Shown: positions 10,226 through 20,550, counted from the stretch's first letter. The stretch is 64,000 nt of DNA from Christensenellaceae bacterium (GCA_031261085.1 JAISKB010000025.1:57496-121495), one strand, 5' to 3'. Numbers and translations: made by a program. Notes: generated from the sequence alone by a model not told the origin.

Positions 10226-11376
10226 TGCATATGAAGAAATCAACCAAAACACTCTGTTCCTGCATAGCGCTCGCACTGCTTGTCGGCTTTTTGCTATATA
10301 TGGAAACGCTTAAAACCACACAGGGCATGGCGGTATCCATACTGCAAAAGGGCGCTATATTCTCTATCGCCGCGGTTTCCATGAACCTGCTAAACGGCTT
10401 CACCGGCTTGTTTTCGCTGGGCCAGGCAGGGTTTATGGCCATAGGCGCATATGTGACGGCCATATTCACCATACCCACCGAAAAGATCGTGGCGGTCTAC
10501 TACATGAACGGCGTATCGGAGGGCATTATGAGCATTAAGCGCGCGCTCTCCTTTTTGCCCGAGCCCGTGCTCGTGCTGCTTGCGCTCATTGCGGGCGGTT
10601 TGGTGGCGGCGGGGTTTGCGGCGCTGGTGGGCATACCGGTGCTGCGGCTTAAGAGCGATTACCTAGCCATCGCCACGCTGGGCTTTTCCGAGATTATCCG
10701 CGCGCTTATTTCCAGCCCGCAGATGGATAAAATCACCAACGGCTCCTACGGCCTCAAAAACATACCCGGCTTTGGCGGGGAAAACGGCCTGGGCTGCCTG
10801 CTGGTACCGTTTGGAATCGCCGCGCTGTGCATCGTGATTATGGTGCTGCTGATACGCAGCTCTTACGGCCGCGCGTTTAAGGCGATTGCCGAAGATGAGG
10901 TGGCCGCCGAGGCCATGGGCATCAACCTGGCGCACCACAAGGAGATGGCGTTTGTTATCAGCTCGTTCTTTACGGCGGTAGCCGGCGGGCTGCTGGCCAT
11001 GTACATGCGCTCCATCGAGGCAAAAACATTTCAGGTTATACTCACCTACGATATTCTGCTCATCGTGGTGATAGGCGGCATAGGCTCGGTAACGGGCAGC
11101 GTGATAGGCGCGTTTTTGGTGACGGCCAGCAAGGAATGGTGGCTGCGCTTTTTCGACACCCCGCTTAAGATTGGCAACTTCCAGGTGCCGCTGCTGCGCA
11201 CGGGCTTCCGCATGGTGATATTCTCGCTGCTGCTCATGGCGGTGGTGCTGTTTTGGCGGCGTGGCCTTATGGGCAACAGAGAATTCAACTGGGATGATAT
11301 ACCGCGGTTTGGGCGCTGGGTAAAGCGAAAATTTACCAAAACCCCGGCTACAGAGGGGGGTGAGCGCAATGGCTGA
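10225..11376 (+). CDS. livM: Branched-chain amino acid ABC transporter permease LivM
   Basis: NLLNGFTGLFSLGQAGFMAIGAY, LRLKSDYLAIATLGFSEIIR; overlapping stop/start with livH. Confidence 0.92.
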   Translation: MHMKKSTKTLCSCIALALLVGFLLYMETLKTTQGMAVSILQKGAIFSIAAVSMNLLNGFTGLFSLGQAGFMAIGAYVTAIFTIPTEKIVAVYYMNGVSEGIMSIKRALSFLPEPVLVLLALIAGGLVAAGFAALVGIPVLRLKSDYLAIATLGFSEIIRALISSPQMDKITNGSYGLKNIPGFGGENGLGCLLVPFGIAALCIVIMVLLIRSSYGRAFKAIAEDEVAAEAMGINLAHHKEMAFVISSFFTAVAGGLLAMYMRSIEAKTFQVILTYDILLIVVIGGIGSVTGSVIGAFLVTASKEWWLRFFDTPLKIGNFQVPLLRTGFRMVIFSLLLMAVVLFWRRGLMGNREFNWDDIPRFGRWVKRKFTKTPATEGGERNG

Positions 11377-12208
11377 AAACGTATTGCATGTCGAAAACGT
11401 AACCATGCAGTTTGGCGGCGTCATCGCGGTTAACAGCCTTACGATGGATGTAAATCAGGGCGAAATCGTGGCCTTAATAGGCCCCAACGGCGCGGGCAAA
11501 ACCACGGCGTTTAACGTGATTACCGCCGTATACGAGCCCACCAACGGCAAGGTCGCGTTTTACCACAAGCCCATGGTCGAAAATTACCCCAAGGGCAAGA
11601 TGAAAAAGCTTTATGCGGGGCAAAACAGCAGCGCGTATACGCAGAGCATAAGCCCCACGCCCGATAAGATTACACGGCTGGGCATTGCGCGCACGTTCCA
11701 GAATATACGGCTGTTTAAGAGCCTGAGCGTATTCGAAAACGTGCTGATAGCCAAGCATATGCGCGCGAAGCAAAATGTGTTTTCCGCCACGTTTGGCCTA
11801 AACGCCAAAGAAGAAGCCCGCATGCGCGCCGAAACAATCGCGCTGCTCGAGGAGCAGGATCTGATGCATCTTAAAGATGAAATCGCGGGCAGCCTGCCCT
11901 ATGGCCTGCAGCGCCGGCTGGAGATAGCCCGCGCGCTTGCGACCAGGCCCAAGCTGCTGCTGCTCGACGAGCCCGCGGCCGGCATGAACCCGCAGGAAAC
12001 GGAGGATTTGGGCGCGTTTATCACGCAAATTCGAGATAAATATAAGCTCTCCATACTCGTGATAGAGCACCATATGGATTTGGTGATGGAGGTGGCCGAT
12101 CGCATCTATGTGCTGGATTTCGGCAAGCTGATTGCGCAGGGCACGCCGAGCGAAGTGCAGGATAACCCTGATGTCATTACCGCGTATCTGGGGGTAGATG
12201 AAGAATGA
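11369..12208 (+). CDS. livG: Branched-chain amino acid ABC transporter ATP-binding protein LivG
   Basis: Walker A GPNGAGKTT, GIARTFQNIRLF, LLLLDEPAAGMNPQE. Confidence 0.93.
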   Translation: MAENVLHVENVTMQFGGVIAVNSLTMDVNQGEIVALIGPNGAGKTTAFNVITAVYEPTNGKVAFYHKPMVENYPKGKMKKLYAGQNSSAYTQSISPTPDKITRLGIARTFQNIRLFKSLSVFENVLIAKHMRAKQNVFSATFGLNAKEEARMRAETIALLEEQDLMHLKDEIAGSLPYGLQRRLEIARALATRPKLLLLDEPAAGMNPQETEDLGAFITQIRDKYKLSILVIEHHMDLVMEVADRIYVLDFGKLIAQGTPSEVQDNPDVITAYLGVDEE

Positions 12209-12921
12209 GCATGTTAGAAATAAAAGACCTAAAGGTCAATTACGGCGGCATCGAAGCGCTCAAGGGCATATCCTTCCGCGTGGAGGAGGGTGAAATCGTT
12301 ACGCTCATAGGCGCCAACGGCGCGGGTAAATCCACCACGCTGCGCGCCATTATGCGGGTGGTGACTTCGGGCGGCGGCAGCATTTTCTTTGAAGGCGAAG
12401 AAATCACCTCCATGGATACGCAGAAGATCGTGAACAAGGGCATCGTGCTGGTGCCGGAGGGCCGGCGCGTGTTCCCCAACCTCACCGTGCTCGAAAACCT
12501 GAAAATCGGCGCATACTTGCGCGCCGACCAAGCGGGAATCGATAAGGACATAGAGCATGTGTATTCGCTGTTTCCCCGGCTGAAAGAGCGGCACTGGCAA
12601 ATGGCCGGTACGCTTAGCGGCGGCGAGCAGCAGATGCTGGCGGTGGGCCGCGCGCTGATGGCAAAGCCCCGCCTCATCATGATGGATGAGCCCTCGCTGG
12701 GCCTTGCGCCGCTGGTGGTAAAGGATATTTTCTCCATCATCCGCCGCATCCACGATGAGGGCGTGACCGTGCTGCTGATAGAGCAAAACGCCAACGCCGC
12801 GCTCAAAATCGCCAACCGCGGCTATGTGATGGAAACAGGGCGGGTCACGCTCACCGGCACCGGCGAAGAGCTGCTCAACGACCAAAGCGTGCGGGAAGCA
12901 TACCTGGGCAAAAGCAAATAG
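12205..12921 (+). CDS. livF: Branched-chain amino acid ABC transporter ATP-binding protein LivF
   Basis: GANGAGKST, VPEGRRVFPNLTVLENL, LSGGEQQMLAVGRALM, MDEPSLGLAP. Confidence 0.94.
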   Translation: MSMLEIKDLKVNYGGIEALKGISFRVEEGEIVTLIGANGAGKSTTLRAIMRVVTSGGGSIFFEGEEITSMDTQKIVNKGIVLVPEGRRVFPNLTVLENLKIGAYLRADQAGIDKDIEHVYSLFPRLKERHWQMAGTLSGGEQQMLAVGRALMAKPRLIMMDEPSLGLAPLVVKDIFSIIRRIHDEGVTVLLIEQNANAALKIANRGYVMETGRVTLTGTGEELLNDQSVREAYLGKSK

Positions 12922-12940
12922 GGGCGAAGCGCTCCCATTA

Positions 12941-12968
12941 AAAACCCCCTTTTCAGGGGGTTTCTTTT
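12941..12968 (+). terminator. Rho-independent terminator of the liv operon
   Basis: AAAACCCCCTTTTCAGGGGGTTTCTTTTG. Confidence 0.85.
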
Positions 12969-13083
12969 GTGAAAAAATTCGATTTTATATTTTAAGATGA
13001 TTTTTTTCTGCGATTCTATCGCTCCACGCCCAGCTCCTCCATGGGTAAGGCGGGGGATGAGGTGAAAAATACATAAAATCCGT

Positions 13084-14511
13084 TTATGGCTCGGTATCTG
13101 CGCTTGCGCTTTGCTCGGCATGCGACAGCACCGCGTATAGCTCTGCGGGCACGCGCTTTGCATCGAGATTCGCCTGCGTAACGCCATAGCTTTGGCACAT
13201 GGAATATATGCGGTCGAGCAGCGCTTGCGCGGCGGCTTCAATGGCGGGCAAATCCAGCGGCTGCTGCATATAGGCCGCCAGCTGTTCTTCCGTCCAGGTG
13301 GGGTCGGCTTGCCGCTGGGCCACCGCCTGCACCGCCGCAATGGCCTCGGGCAGGCCATACGACTCACCCGCGTAGCTGCTTAGCAGCACCTCATCGGTGA
13401 TGTAGCCGGCCGCGTCCACATATGAGAGCGCCGTGGCGGCGGCTTTATCCGCCCGCACATAGCGGTAATCATACTGGAAATCCACCTGCAGCTCCACCCC
13501 AAACAATTCCTGCATCAGCGCCTTGAGCGCATCGGTATCCAATACATAATATGCCGCGCCACTATATGGCGTTTTACTAATGTATTCCCCCGCCAAGGTG
13601 TGGCGGTGCAGGTCCTCCATATCCAGATCCATGGCGAATAGCGTGAGCGCGGCAATCTGCTTGGCGCTCAGGTTGGTATATATCATATCCTGCACCGAGG
13701 CGTATATCTTGGGCAGGCGCACCAATTGATCCGTGCTCTTCATCTGCTGAAATATGGCAAACAGCATGCGCTGCTGGCGGTCGGCGCGGCCTACATCCGT
13801 GCTGATGCCCTTGCGCGCGCGGCAATAGTCCAGCACCTGCTGCCCATCCATATGCTGCGGGCCCTTTTCCAGCACGCGGCCGTTGAGCGCAATGCGCACA
13901 TCCACATCGTAATCCACCCCGCCCATCGCCTCCACCAGCGCCTTGAGCCCGTTCATATCCACACCGGCATAATATTGGATGGGTACCTGCAGCAGGTTCT
14001 GTATGGTTTCTATCGCGTAGTGAAAGCCATCCCCGGCCGCGCTGCCGCCCTTGGCGAACGCGGCGTTGATTTTCCACCGGCCCGTCACATTGTAGATGGC
14101 CGCCATGGTATCCCGCGGGATGGAGATGAGCCGCACATCCTTCGCGTCAAAATCGATGGAGAGCAGCATCAGCACATCGCTGCGGAAGTTGTTGCTTTCA
14201 TCGCGGTAAAGCTCGGAGGTTTCGTCCTCGCGCTCGGGGCTTTGATCCCAGCCCAGCATGAGTATGTTGAGCCGGTTTTGCAATATGCTTTTATCGGCCT
14301 CCTGCTCCAAAGCCTCTTCGGGGGAAAGCGTTGGCTCGGGGGTAGGCGTGGCGGCGGGCCGCGCGGTGGCTTGGGGCGCGGGCGGCGCCGGGGCATCCGC
14401 AAAGGCTGCCATGGGATCGGCTTTTAGGTGCAGCACATATGCGGTTGCGCCCGCAGCCACAAGTCCCAGCGCAAGGAGCGCCAAAAGCCAAATGAGTTTC
14501 TTTTTATGCAT
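13084..14511 (-). CDS. LytR-CpsA-Psr (LCP) family protein
   Basis: N-terminal TM; SDVLMLLSIDFDAKDVRLISIPRDTMA, INAAFAKGG, GGVDYDVD, DYCRARKGISTDVGRADRQQRML. Confidence 0.92.
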   Translation of the reverse strand: MHKKKLIWLLALLALGLVAAGATAYVLHLKADPMAAFADAPAPPAPQATARPAATPTPEPTLSPEEALEQEADKSILQNRLNILMLGWDQSPEREDETSELYRDESNNFRSDVLMLLSIDFDAKDVRLISIPRDTMAAIYNVTGRWKINAAFAKGGSAAGDGFHYAIETIQNLLQVPIQYYAGVDMNGLKALVEAMGGVDYDVDVRIALNGRVLEKGPQHMDGQQVLDYCRARKGISTDVGRADRQQRMLFAIFQQMKSTDQLVRLPKIYASVQDMIYTNLSAKQIAALTLFAMDLDMEDLHRHTLAGEYISKTPYSGAAYYVLDTDALKALMQELFGVELQVDFQYDYRYVRADKAAATALSYVDAAGYITDEVLLSSYAGESYGLPEAIAAVQAVAQRQADPTWTEEQLAAYMQQPLDLPAIEAAAQALLDRIYSMCQSYGVTQANLDAKRVPAELYAVLSHAEQSASADTEP

Positions 14512-14671
14512 ACCATCCTCTTTACACGCGATATACGATTGATAAGCTGATTATAGCACGAAACATATCAAAAAAACGCATGCTTTTGTAAACATATGCG
14601 GGGTTTATAAAAAGTGCGCCGCCAAAACACGCTTTAAGGCGCAGGGGGCAAAAATCAAAGCCTCCGGGAAT

Positions 14672-14698
14672 AAAAAAACCCTCTGTTTTAAGAGGGGG
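14672..14698 (-). terminator. Rho-independent terminator after lipA
   Basis: On the minus strand CCCTCTTAAAACAGAGGGTTTTTTTA. Confidence 0.8.
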
Positions 14699-14719
14699 AG
14701 TGGGTGCGGCAAAAACGCC

Positions 14720-15589
14720 TTATGCTTTGCCCTTAAGCCTGTCAAAATCCTGTTTGGCGTGGTAGGAGCTGCGCACCAGCGGGCCGCTGACACAGCAGGG
14801 GATGCCCAGGGCCAGCGCTTCTTCTTTATAGGCGGCGAATTGATCGGGGTGCACATATTCCTGCACGGGGTAGTGCTGTATGGAAGGCCGCAGGTACTGG
14901 CCCATGGTGACGATATCGCAGCCGACCTCATGCAGGCGCGCCAGCAGGGCGGATACCTGCTGCGGCGTTTCGCCCAGGCCCAGCATAAAGCCGGACTTGC
15001 TGTATATGCCGCTGGCATATTGCTTTACGCGGCGAAGCAGCTCGAGGGAACGCTCAAAATCCGCTTGCGGGCGCACTTGGGCATAGAGCGCGGGCACGGT
15101 TTCTACATTGTGATTGAGGATATCCGGCCGGGCGGCGAGCACGGTGCAAAGCGCGTCCAGGTCGCCCTGAAAATCGGGTATCAGCACCTCGACGGTTACC
15201 TCGGGCGAAATTTCGCGTATGGCCCGCACGCAGGCGGCAAAGTGCGCGGCGCCGCCATCCGGCAGGTCATCCCGGGTGACGGAGGTGATTACGGCATGCT
15301 GTATCCCCATCTCCTGGATGGCCAGCGCCACCTCCTGCGGCTCGTTGGGGTCTACGGGCTGCGGCGGGGCGAAGGTCACCTTGCAAAACGTGCAGTTGCG
15401 GGTGCAGTGCTGCCCCAGCAGCATAAACGTGGCCGTGCCGGCGCGGAAGCATTCGCCCTGATTGGGGCAATCCGCCTGCTCGCATACGGTATTGAGGCCG
15501 TGCTCGTTGAGCGTGCGGCCCACCTTGCCGCAGCGGGAAACGCCTATTTTTGTGCGGAGCCATTCCGGCTTGCGGATATAATCTTGCAT
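14720..15589 (-). CDS. lipA: Lipoyl synthase
   Basis: CEQADCPNQGECF and radical-SAM CTRNCTFCKV; NHNVETVPALY. Confidence 0.96.
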   Translation of the reverse strand: MQDYIRKPEWLRTKIGVSRCGKVGRTLNEHGLNTVCEQADCPNQGECFRAGTATFMLLGQHCTRNCTFCKVTFAPPQPVDPNEPQEVALAIQEMGIQHAVITSVTRDDLPDGGAAHFAACVRAIREISPEVTVEVLIPDFQGDLDALCTVLAARPDILNHNVETVPALYAQVRPQADFERSLELLRRVKQYASGIYSKSGFMLGLGETPQQVSALLARLHEVGCDIVTMGQYLRPSIQHYPVQEYVHPDQFAAYKEEALALGIPCCVSGPLVRSSYHAKQDFDRLKGKA

Positions 15590-15602
15590 GGAAAAACCCT
15601 CC

Positions 15603-16583
15603 TTAGGCCAGTGCGGAAACCAGCTGATCTATCGTGATGTTTTTAAAATACCGCTCTATGGCAAACGGGCGCAGCGCCGCATAAAGGGCGTCGGCCTCAT
15701 ATAGCGTGCCAATCAGCGCGGCCTCGATTTCGGCTATGTCGCCATCGCTGAAAAAATCGCCGAATATCCGCGCCGCCGCTATGTGCCCCCGCGTCACCTC
15801 GAAGTAGGCCTCTATCATGCCGCCGGGCAGCTTTTGCTCGCGCTGTATGTTAAAGCTGGGATTGTGTCCAAATATCCATTCCTTGGTGGTGTGGCGCTCC
15901 TGCGCCTTGGCGGCCACCTCCTCCCACTGTGCGGGAGAAAGCGTGAACAGCTTGGCATTTGGCGTGTTTTGCAGCACGCTTTCAAACAGCCGGCGGCGGA
16001 ACTCCTCGATATCCAGCGCCTCGGCCATATGGTCGCTGATGTTGGTAACATAGCTTTGCACGCTGGCCACGCCCTTGCTTTGCAGCTTGAGCGGGCGCAC
16101 GCTCAGCGCCTTGGCCAGCTCCCCGGTATCGGCCTTATACATGAGCGTGCCGTGGTGCAAAACCTTGCCCTTATAGCGGCACTGGGCATTGCCCGAAAAC
16201 TTTTTGCCCCCTATCAAAAGGTCGTTGCGGCCGGAAAATTCCGCCGGGACGCCCATTTGGCGCAGGGCAAACAGTATGGGCGCGGTGAACTTGGTGAAGT
16301 TGGCAAAATCGCCCCGGCCTTCGCAGCTGATGAAGGTGAACATGATGTTGCCCGCATCGGTAAACACGGTGCCGCCGCCCGTGATGCGCCGCACGATTTG
16401 GATGTTGTGCGCTTTGGCATAAGGCAGGTTTATTTCGCTGTAGGCGTTTTGGTGCTTGCCGAGCAAAATTGCCTTTTGGTTGCGCCAAAGCATAAAGCAA
16501 TCCTCCGCGGTGCAATCCATCAGCCATTCTTCCAGCGCGTGGTTTTTATAGGGGTCGGTATTGGGGTTTTCGACAAACAGCAC
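15603..16583 (-). CDS. lplA: Lipoate-protein ligase
   Basis: RRITGGGTVFTDAGNIMFTFI, GRNDLLIGGKKFSGNAQ, HHGTLMY. Confidence 0.94.
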   Translation of the reverse strand: MLFVENPNTDPYKNHALEEWLMDCTAEDCFMLWRNQKAILLGKHQNAYSEINLPYAKAHNIQIVRRITGGGTVFTDAGNIMFTFISCEGRGDFANFTKFTAPILFALRQMGVPAEFSGRNDLLIGGKKFSGNAQCRYKGKVLHHGTLMYKADTGELAKALSVRPLKLQSKGVASVQSYVTNISDHMAEALDIEEFRRRLFESVLQNTPNAKLFTLSPAQWEEVAAKAQERHTTKEWIFGHNPSFNIQREQKLPGGMIEAYFEVTRGHIAAARIFGDFFSDGDIAEIEAALIGTLYEADALYAALRPFAIERYFKNITIDQLVSALA

Positions 16584-16666
16584 GGTGTGAAGCTACCTCC
16601 CGGCAAAAGCGCTGCGGCGCAGGCGGGCTGTGCGCGGCGCGTTGATGTTTTAATAAAATAAAAGTC

Positions 16667-17443
16667 CTATTTAACGGCCCCGTTTTGCGGCGCGATGAGC
16701 CGTATGTTGTGCAGGGCCATCAAGTCGGCATACTCGCCGGGCAGCGGTTCATCGGTCACGACGGCGGAGAGCGCCTCGAAGCTGCAGAAGGAGAGCAGCG
16801 CGTTGTGGTCGAACTTGGAATGATCGGCCATGAGCACGATGTTCTGGTTCCGCCGCGCAACCGAGCGCTTGATCTCCACCTCGAAATAGGTGGTGTTGGT
16901 GAGCCCATACCGCAGCGAAACGCCGGTTGCCGCCACAAACACGATGTCGATCGTCATTTTAGAAAGCTCGTTGAGCGTGGAGGAACCAAAGAACGAGGAG
17001 GTGGCGTCGTTGTAGAGCCCGCCCAGCGCGATGATGTGCAGCGACGGGTATTTGGCGGCTTCATACAGCGCCGCAAGGCTGTGCGTGATGACCGTGACAT
17101 TGGTTTTTTCGGCCAGGTGCGGCAGCAGGCACATGGTGGTGGAGCCGGAATCCAAAAAGATGCTCATACCGTCTTTTACAAGCTGCGCGGCCATTTGGCC
17201 GATGAGCTGCTTGGCCTGTATGTTGCGCGCGGCGCGCTCCGAGGTGGGGATAACCGGGGCGGGTTGCGCCGTGGCCGAAACGCCGCCATATACCTTTTTG
17301 ATGCGCCCGCGCGTCAACAGGTCGGATAGATCGCGGCGCACCGTGTTGATGGATATCGCAAAGGTATCGCACAGCTCATCCAGCGAAGCCGTGCCCTTAT
17401 CCAGCACATATTGTTCCATTGCGTTGAGTCGTTCCAGGCGCAA
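16667..17443 (-). CDS. DeoR/GlpR-family transcriptional regulator
   Basis: N-terminal HTH (LDELCDTFAISINTVRRDLSDLLTRGRIKKVYGG), C-terminal DeoR sensor (DSGSTTMCLLPHL); divergent from a sugar ABC operon. Confidence 0.92.
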   Translation of the reverse strand: MRLERLNAMEQYVLDKGTASLDELCDTFAISINTVRRDLSDLLTRGRIKKVYGGVSATAQPAPVIPTSERAARNIQAKQLIGQMAAQLVKDGMSIFLDSGSTTMCLLPHLAEKTNVTVITHSLAALYEAAKYPSLHIIALGGLYNDATSSFFGSSTLNELSKMTIDIVFVAATGVSLRYGLTNTTYFEVEIKRSVARRNQNIVLMADHSKFDHNALLSFCSFEALSAVVTDEPLPGEYADLMALHNIRLIAPQNGAVK

Positions 17444-17766
17444 AATGCATCCTCCTTGGTTTTATACCCCGGGGCTTTGTGTCACTTACTATATAATCGT
17501 ACCCGCTTTTTTAACAAAACGCAAGGGTGGATTGGCGTGGAATGCTTTATGGTGGTTGCGTGATGAACGCGGGGCATACCCTTTGGCATTTTTATTAAAA
17601 AAGGGGATAGGGGGGTGCGAGAAAGCTTTTTGCGGCCGCAATTTGAAATAAACAAAGCGGGCGGCGCCTGCGGCAAGCTGCCATAAAAGCGCCATTCCCT
17701 GGTGATATGTTGCGAATATGTTGGGACATGCTACGATGGCTTTTGGTACATTTTATATAAAAAGTA

Positions 17767-17795
17767 TTGTAAAATAAGTGCGGGCAAAGTATAAT
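17767..17795 (+). promoter_or_regulatory. Sigma-A promoter for the sugar/inositol ABC operon
   Basis: TTGTAA-17 bp-TATAAT (perfect -10). Confidence 0.7.
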
Positions 17796-17884
17796 TCAAG
17801 TAGTTTCAATTTGAAACGAAAAAAATTGCAGATCCAAATAAACGCGAAGTCAATTCGAGTAGTTCCAATTTGAGACGAAAAAAA
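17793..17884 (+). promoter_or_regulatory. Tandem operator-like repeats
   Basis: AATTCAAGTAGTTTCAATTTGAAACGAAAAAAA at 17793 and AATTCGAGTAGTTCCAATTTGAGACGAAAAAAA at 17852 (59-bp period), immediately downstream of the -10. Confidence 0.65.
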
Positions 17885-17903
17885 ACGAAGGGTGATATCA
17901 ATT

Positions 17904-18875
17904 ATGAAGAAGAGAATTTTGTGTGTGGTCCTTTGCTTAACCATGGTGGGCCTCATGGCGGTAGGTTGCCAATCCACCAAGGCGCCCGAGGGCAAGGGCG
18001 TCATCGCTCTGTCCCTATCCCAAACCGACACCTTCCTGGCTACCCTGCGCGATGCGGTGGAAGCGGCTGCGAAGACTGCTGGCTATGAGTTCCAGGTGAA
18101 CGACGCCAACAAAGACCAACAGAAGCAGATTACCGACATTCAGCAGTATGCCGCTGACCCGGCGGTAAAAGCCATCATCATTTGCCCCAGCCAGGCGACA
18201 GCCGCGAAGGAAATGATCGATGCCGCCGGCGGCAAGCCCGTTGTGTTTGTAAACCGCCAGCCCGATGAAGCCGATTTAACGATAGGCAAAGCCGTATTTG
18301 CGGGTTCCGACGAAGTTGTGGCAGGCGAAACGCAAGGCCACTGGCTTGCCCGTCACTTCGCAGATAAAGCGGATAAGACCATCAACGTTGGCCTGCTGCT
18401 CGGCGAACCGGGCCATCCCGGCACGCTCGGCAGAACCGCCGGCTTCCAGAATGTCCTCACGGCCGAAGGCTATACCGTCAACATCCTCAATGGCGGCGGC
18501 CAGGGCGAATATGGCAACTGGGACAGGAAAGCGGGTCAGGATTTGACCAGCCAGATCTTGCTCAACAACCCCAATGTAGACTGCATCGTTGCCAACAATG
18601 ATGACATGGCCTTGGGCGCGGTAGAAGCTATTTTGGCGGCGGGCAAAACCACCGCGGAAATCCCCGTAGTAGGCGTTGACGCAACGGATGTCGGCCTTGC
18701 TTCCCTGAAGGATGGCGGCCTGTCCATGACGGTATTCCAGGATGCCAAAGGCCAGGGCGATGAGTCCGTACGCTGCGCGATTGCCATCCTCAATGGCGAG
18801 AGCGTTCCCAAGCTCAACTACGTTCCCTTTATCGAAGTTTCCCAGGACAGCGACGAAGCGGGCCTGCTCAAGTAG
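17904..18875 (+). CDS. Sugar (probably inositol-type) ABC transporter substrate-binding lipoprotein, RbsB family
   Basis: Lipobox LMAVGCQS; Peripla_BP_4-type sequence; followed by RbsA/RbsC-type genes and an iol cluster. Confidence 0.9.
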   Translation: MKKRILCVVLCLTMVGLMAVGCQSTKAPEGKGVIALSLSQTDTFLATLRDAVEAAAKTAGYEFQVNDANKDQQKQITDIQQYAADPAVKAIIICPSQATAAKEMIDAAGGKPVVFVNRQPDEADLTIGKAVFAGSDEVVAGETQGHWLARHFADKADKTINVGLLLGEPGHPGTLGRTAGFQNVLTAEGYTVNILNGGGQGEYGNWDRKAGQDLTSQILLNNPNVDCIVANNDDMALGAVEAILAAGKTTAEIPVVGVDATDVGLASLKDGGLSMTVFQDAKGQGDESVRCAIAILNGESVPKLNYVPFIEVSQDSDEAGLLK

Positions 18876-18928
18876 TATCCGCGCCTCGGTTCCTTACCCT
18901 ATATAAAGGGCAAACGCATTGCTGACTG

Positions 18929-18965
18929 CTTGCGTCAGTCATTCAATTGGCTGACGCAAGTTTTT
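18929..18965 (+). terminator. Intra-operon terminator/attenuator between substrate-binding protein and ATPase genes
   Basis: CTTGCGTCAG...CTGACGCAAGTTTTT. Confidence 0.8.
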
Positions 18966-19032
18966 CATAGTCATACGCGCTGGTCGGGTCACCCCCTATC
19001 AAACCGACTGAACGCAGAAAAGGCAGGAAACT

Positions 19033-20550
19033 ATGAGCGAATACATTTTAGAAATGCAGGGTATAACAAAAACATTTCCGGGCGTGAAGGCACTGGATAG
19101 TGTTTCCCTCCGCGTGCGGCCCGGCACGATTCATGGCGTTATGGGCGAAAACGGCGCCGGGAAATCAACGCTGATGAAATGCCTGCTGGGAATTTACCAG
19201 CGAAACAGCGGGACGATTATATACAAAGGCAGAGAGGTCAATTATAAAACGGTCCGCGAGGCGCTGGCGGATGGAATTTCCATGGTTCATCAAGAATTAT
19301 CCCCCATACCGGAACGCACGGTGATGGACAACGTTTGGGTAGGCCGCGTTCCTATAAAATGGGGTTTTATTGTGGATCGCAAAAAAATGGAGCGCGATAC
19401 GCAGGAGCTATTCAACCGCATCGGCATCGACAACATACGGCCTCAAGACCGCATGAAGGACTTGAGCGTCGCCAAAATGCAGATGGTGGAAATCGCCAAG
19501 GCGGTCAGCTGGAACAGCAGCATCGTCATTATGGACGAACCGACCTCCGCGCTTACCAACAGAGAGGTTGAATCTCTATTTAAAATACTCCGCGATTTAC
19601 GCCGGCAGGGCGTTGGCATCATCTATATCAGCCACAAAATGGATGAAATATTCCAAATATGCGATGAGCTTTCCATCTACCGCGATGGTACCTTTGTCAA
19701 AAACTCCAACATAGCGGATATTGACATGAAAGGCCTCATCGAGGCTATGGTTGGCCGCGAAGTAACCGCAATGTATCCCAAAATCGACTGTGAAATTGGC
19801 GCCCCGGTGCTGAAGGTGGAAAATTTAACCTCCGGGAAGCTGTTCCGCAATATCAGCTTTGAATTGAGGCGGGGAGAAATACTTGGTTTTGCCGGTTTGG
19901 TGGGCGCAGGAAGAACGGAGGTTTGCGAAACGCTGTTTGGCCTTCACCCCATAACGGGCGGGCATATATATAAAAACGGGGTGGAGCTGCGCATCAAGTC
20001 CCCCACGGACGCCATCCGCAATAAATTCGGGCTTATCACCGAAGACCGCAGGGGCAAGGGCATATTCGGGCTGTTATCGGTGGCGCGCAACACCGTCATT
20101 TCCAACATACGGATATATGGATTCCCCCTAAAGCACGGGAAGATTCGGCGCGACAGCAAAAGCTTTGTAGAAAAGCTGAATATAAAAACCCCGAGCCTGG
20201 AACAAAGGCTGATGCATCTTTCCGGCGGGAACCAGCAAAAGGTTTTGGTGGCAAGGTGGCTTTTAACAAACCCGGATATTTTGATTGTAGACGAGCCGAC
20301 GCGCGGCATTGACGTTGGCGCCAAGGCAGAGATTCATTCCTTGATTACCCAGCTTGCGGGCGAAGGCAAAGCCATCATTCTGGTCAGTTCCGAATTGCCC
20401 GAGGTCATGGGTATGTCCGACAGGATTCTCGTCATGCACGCGGGCGATCAAACAGCTGTTGTGGATCGTAAGGATTTCAATGTCCCCGGTGGCGATGCCA
20501 TGCTGTTGGCATACGCATCCTCTTCCCAAAAACAAGATGTAGTGGCTTAG
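19033..20550 (+). CDS. Sugar ABC transporter ATP-binding protein, RbsA/MglA family (two ABC domains)
   Basis: GENGAGKSTLMKCLLG, LSVAKMQMVEIAKAVS, LSGGNQQKVLVARWL, DEPTRGIDVGAKAEIH. Confidence 0.95.
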   Translation: MSEYILEMQGITKTFPGVKALDSVSLRVRPGTIHGVMGENGAGKSTLMKCLLGIYQRNSGTIIYKGREVNYKTVREALADGISMVHQELSPIPERTVMDNVWVGRVPIKWGFIVDRKKMERDTQELFNRIGIDNIRPQDRMKDLSVAKMQMVEIAKAVSWNSSIVIMDEPTSALTNREVESLFKILRDLRRQGVGIIYISHKMDEIFQICDELSIYRDGTFVKNSNIADIDMKGLIEAMVGREVTAMYPKIDCEIGAPVLKVENLTSGKLFRNISFELRRGEILGFAGLVGAGRTEVCETLFGLHPITGGHIYKNGVELRIKSPTDAIRNKFGLITEDRRGKGIFGLLSVARNTVISNIRIYGFPLKHGKIRRDSKSFVEKLNIKTPSLEQRLMHLSGGNQQKVLVARWLLTNPDILIVDEPTRGIDVGAKAEIHSLITQLAGEGKAIILVSSELPEVMGMSDRILVMHAGDQTAVVDRKDFNVPGGDAMLLAYASSSQKQDVVA

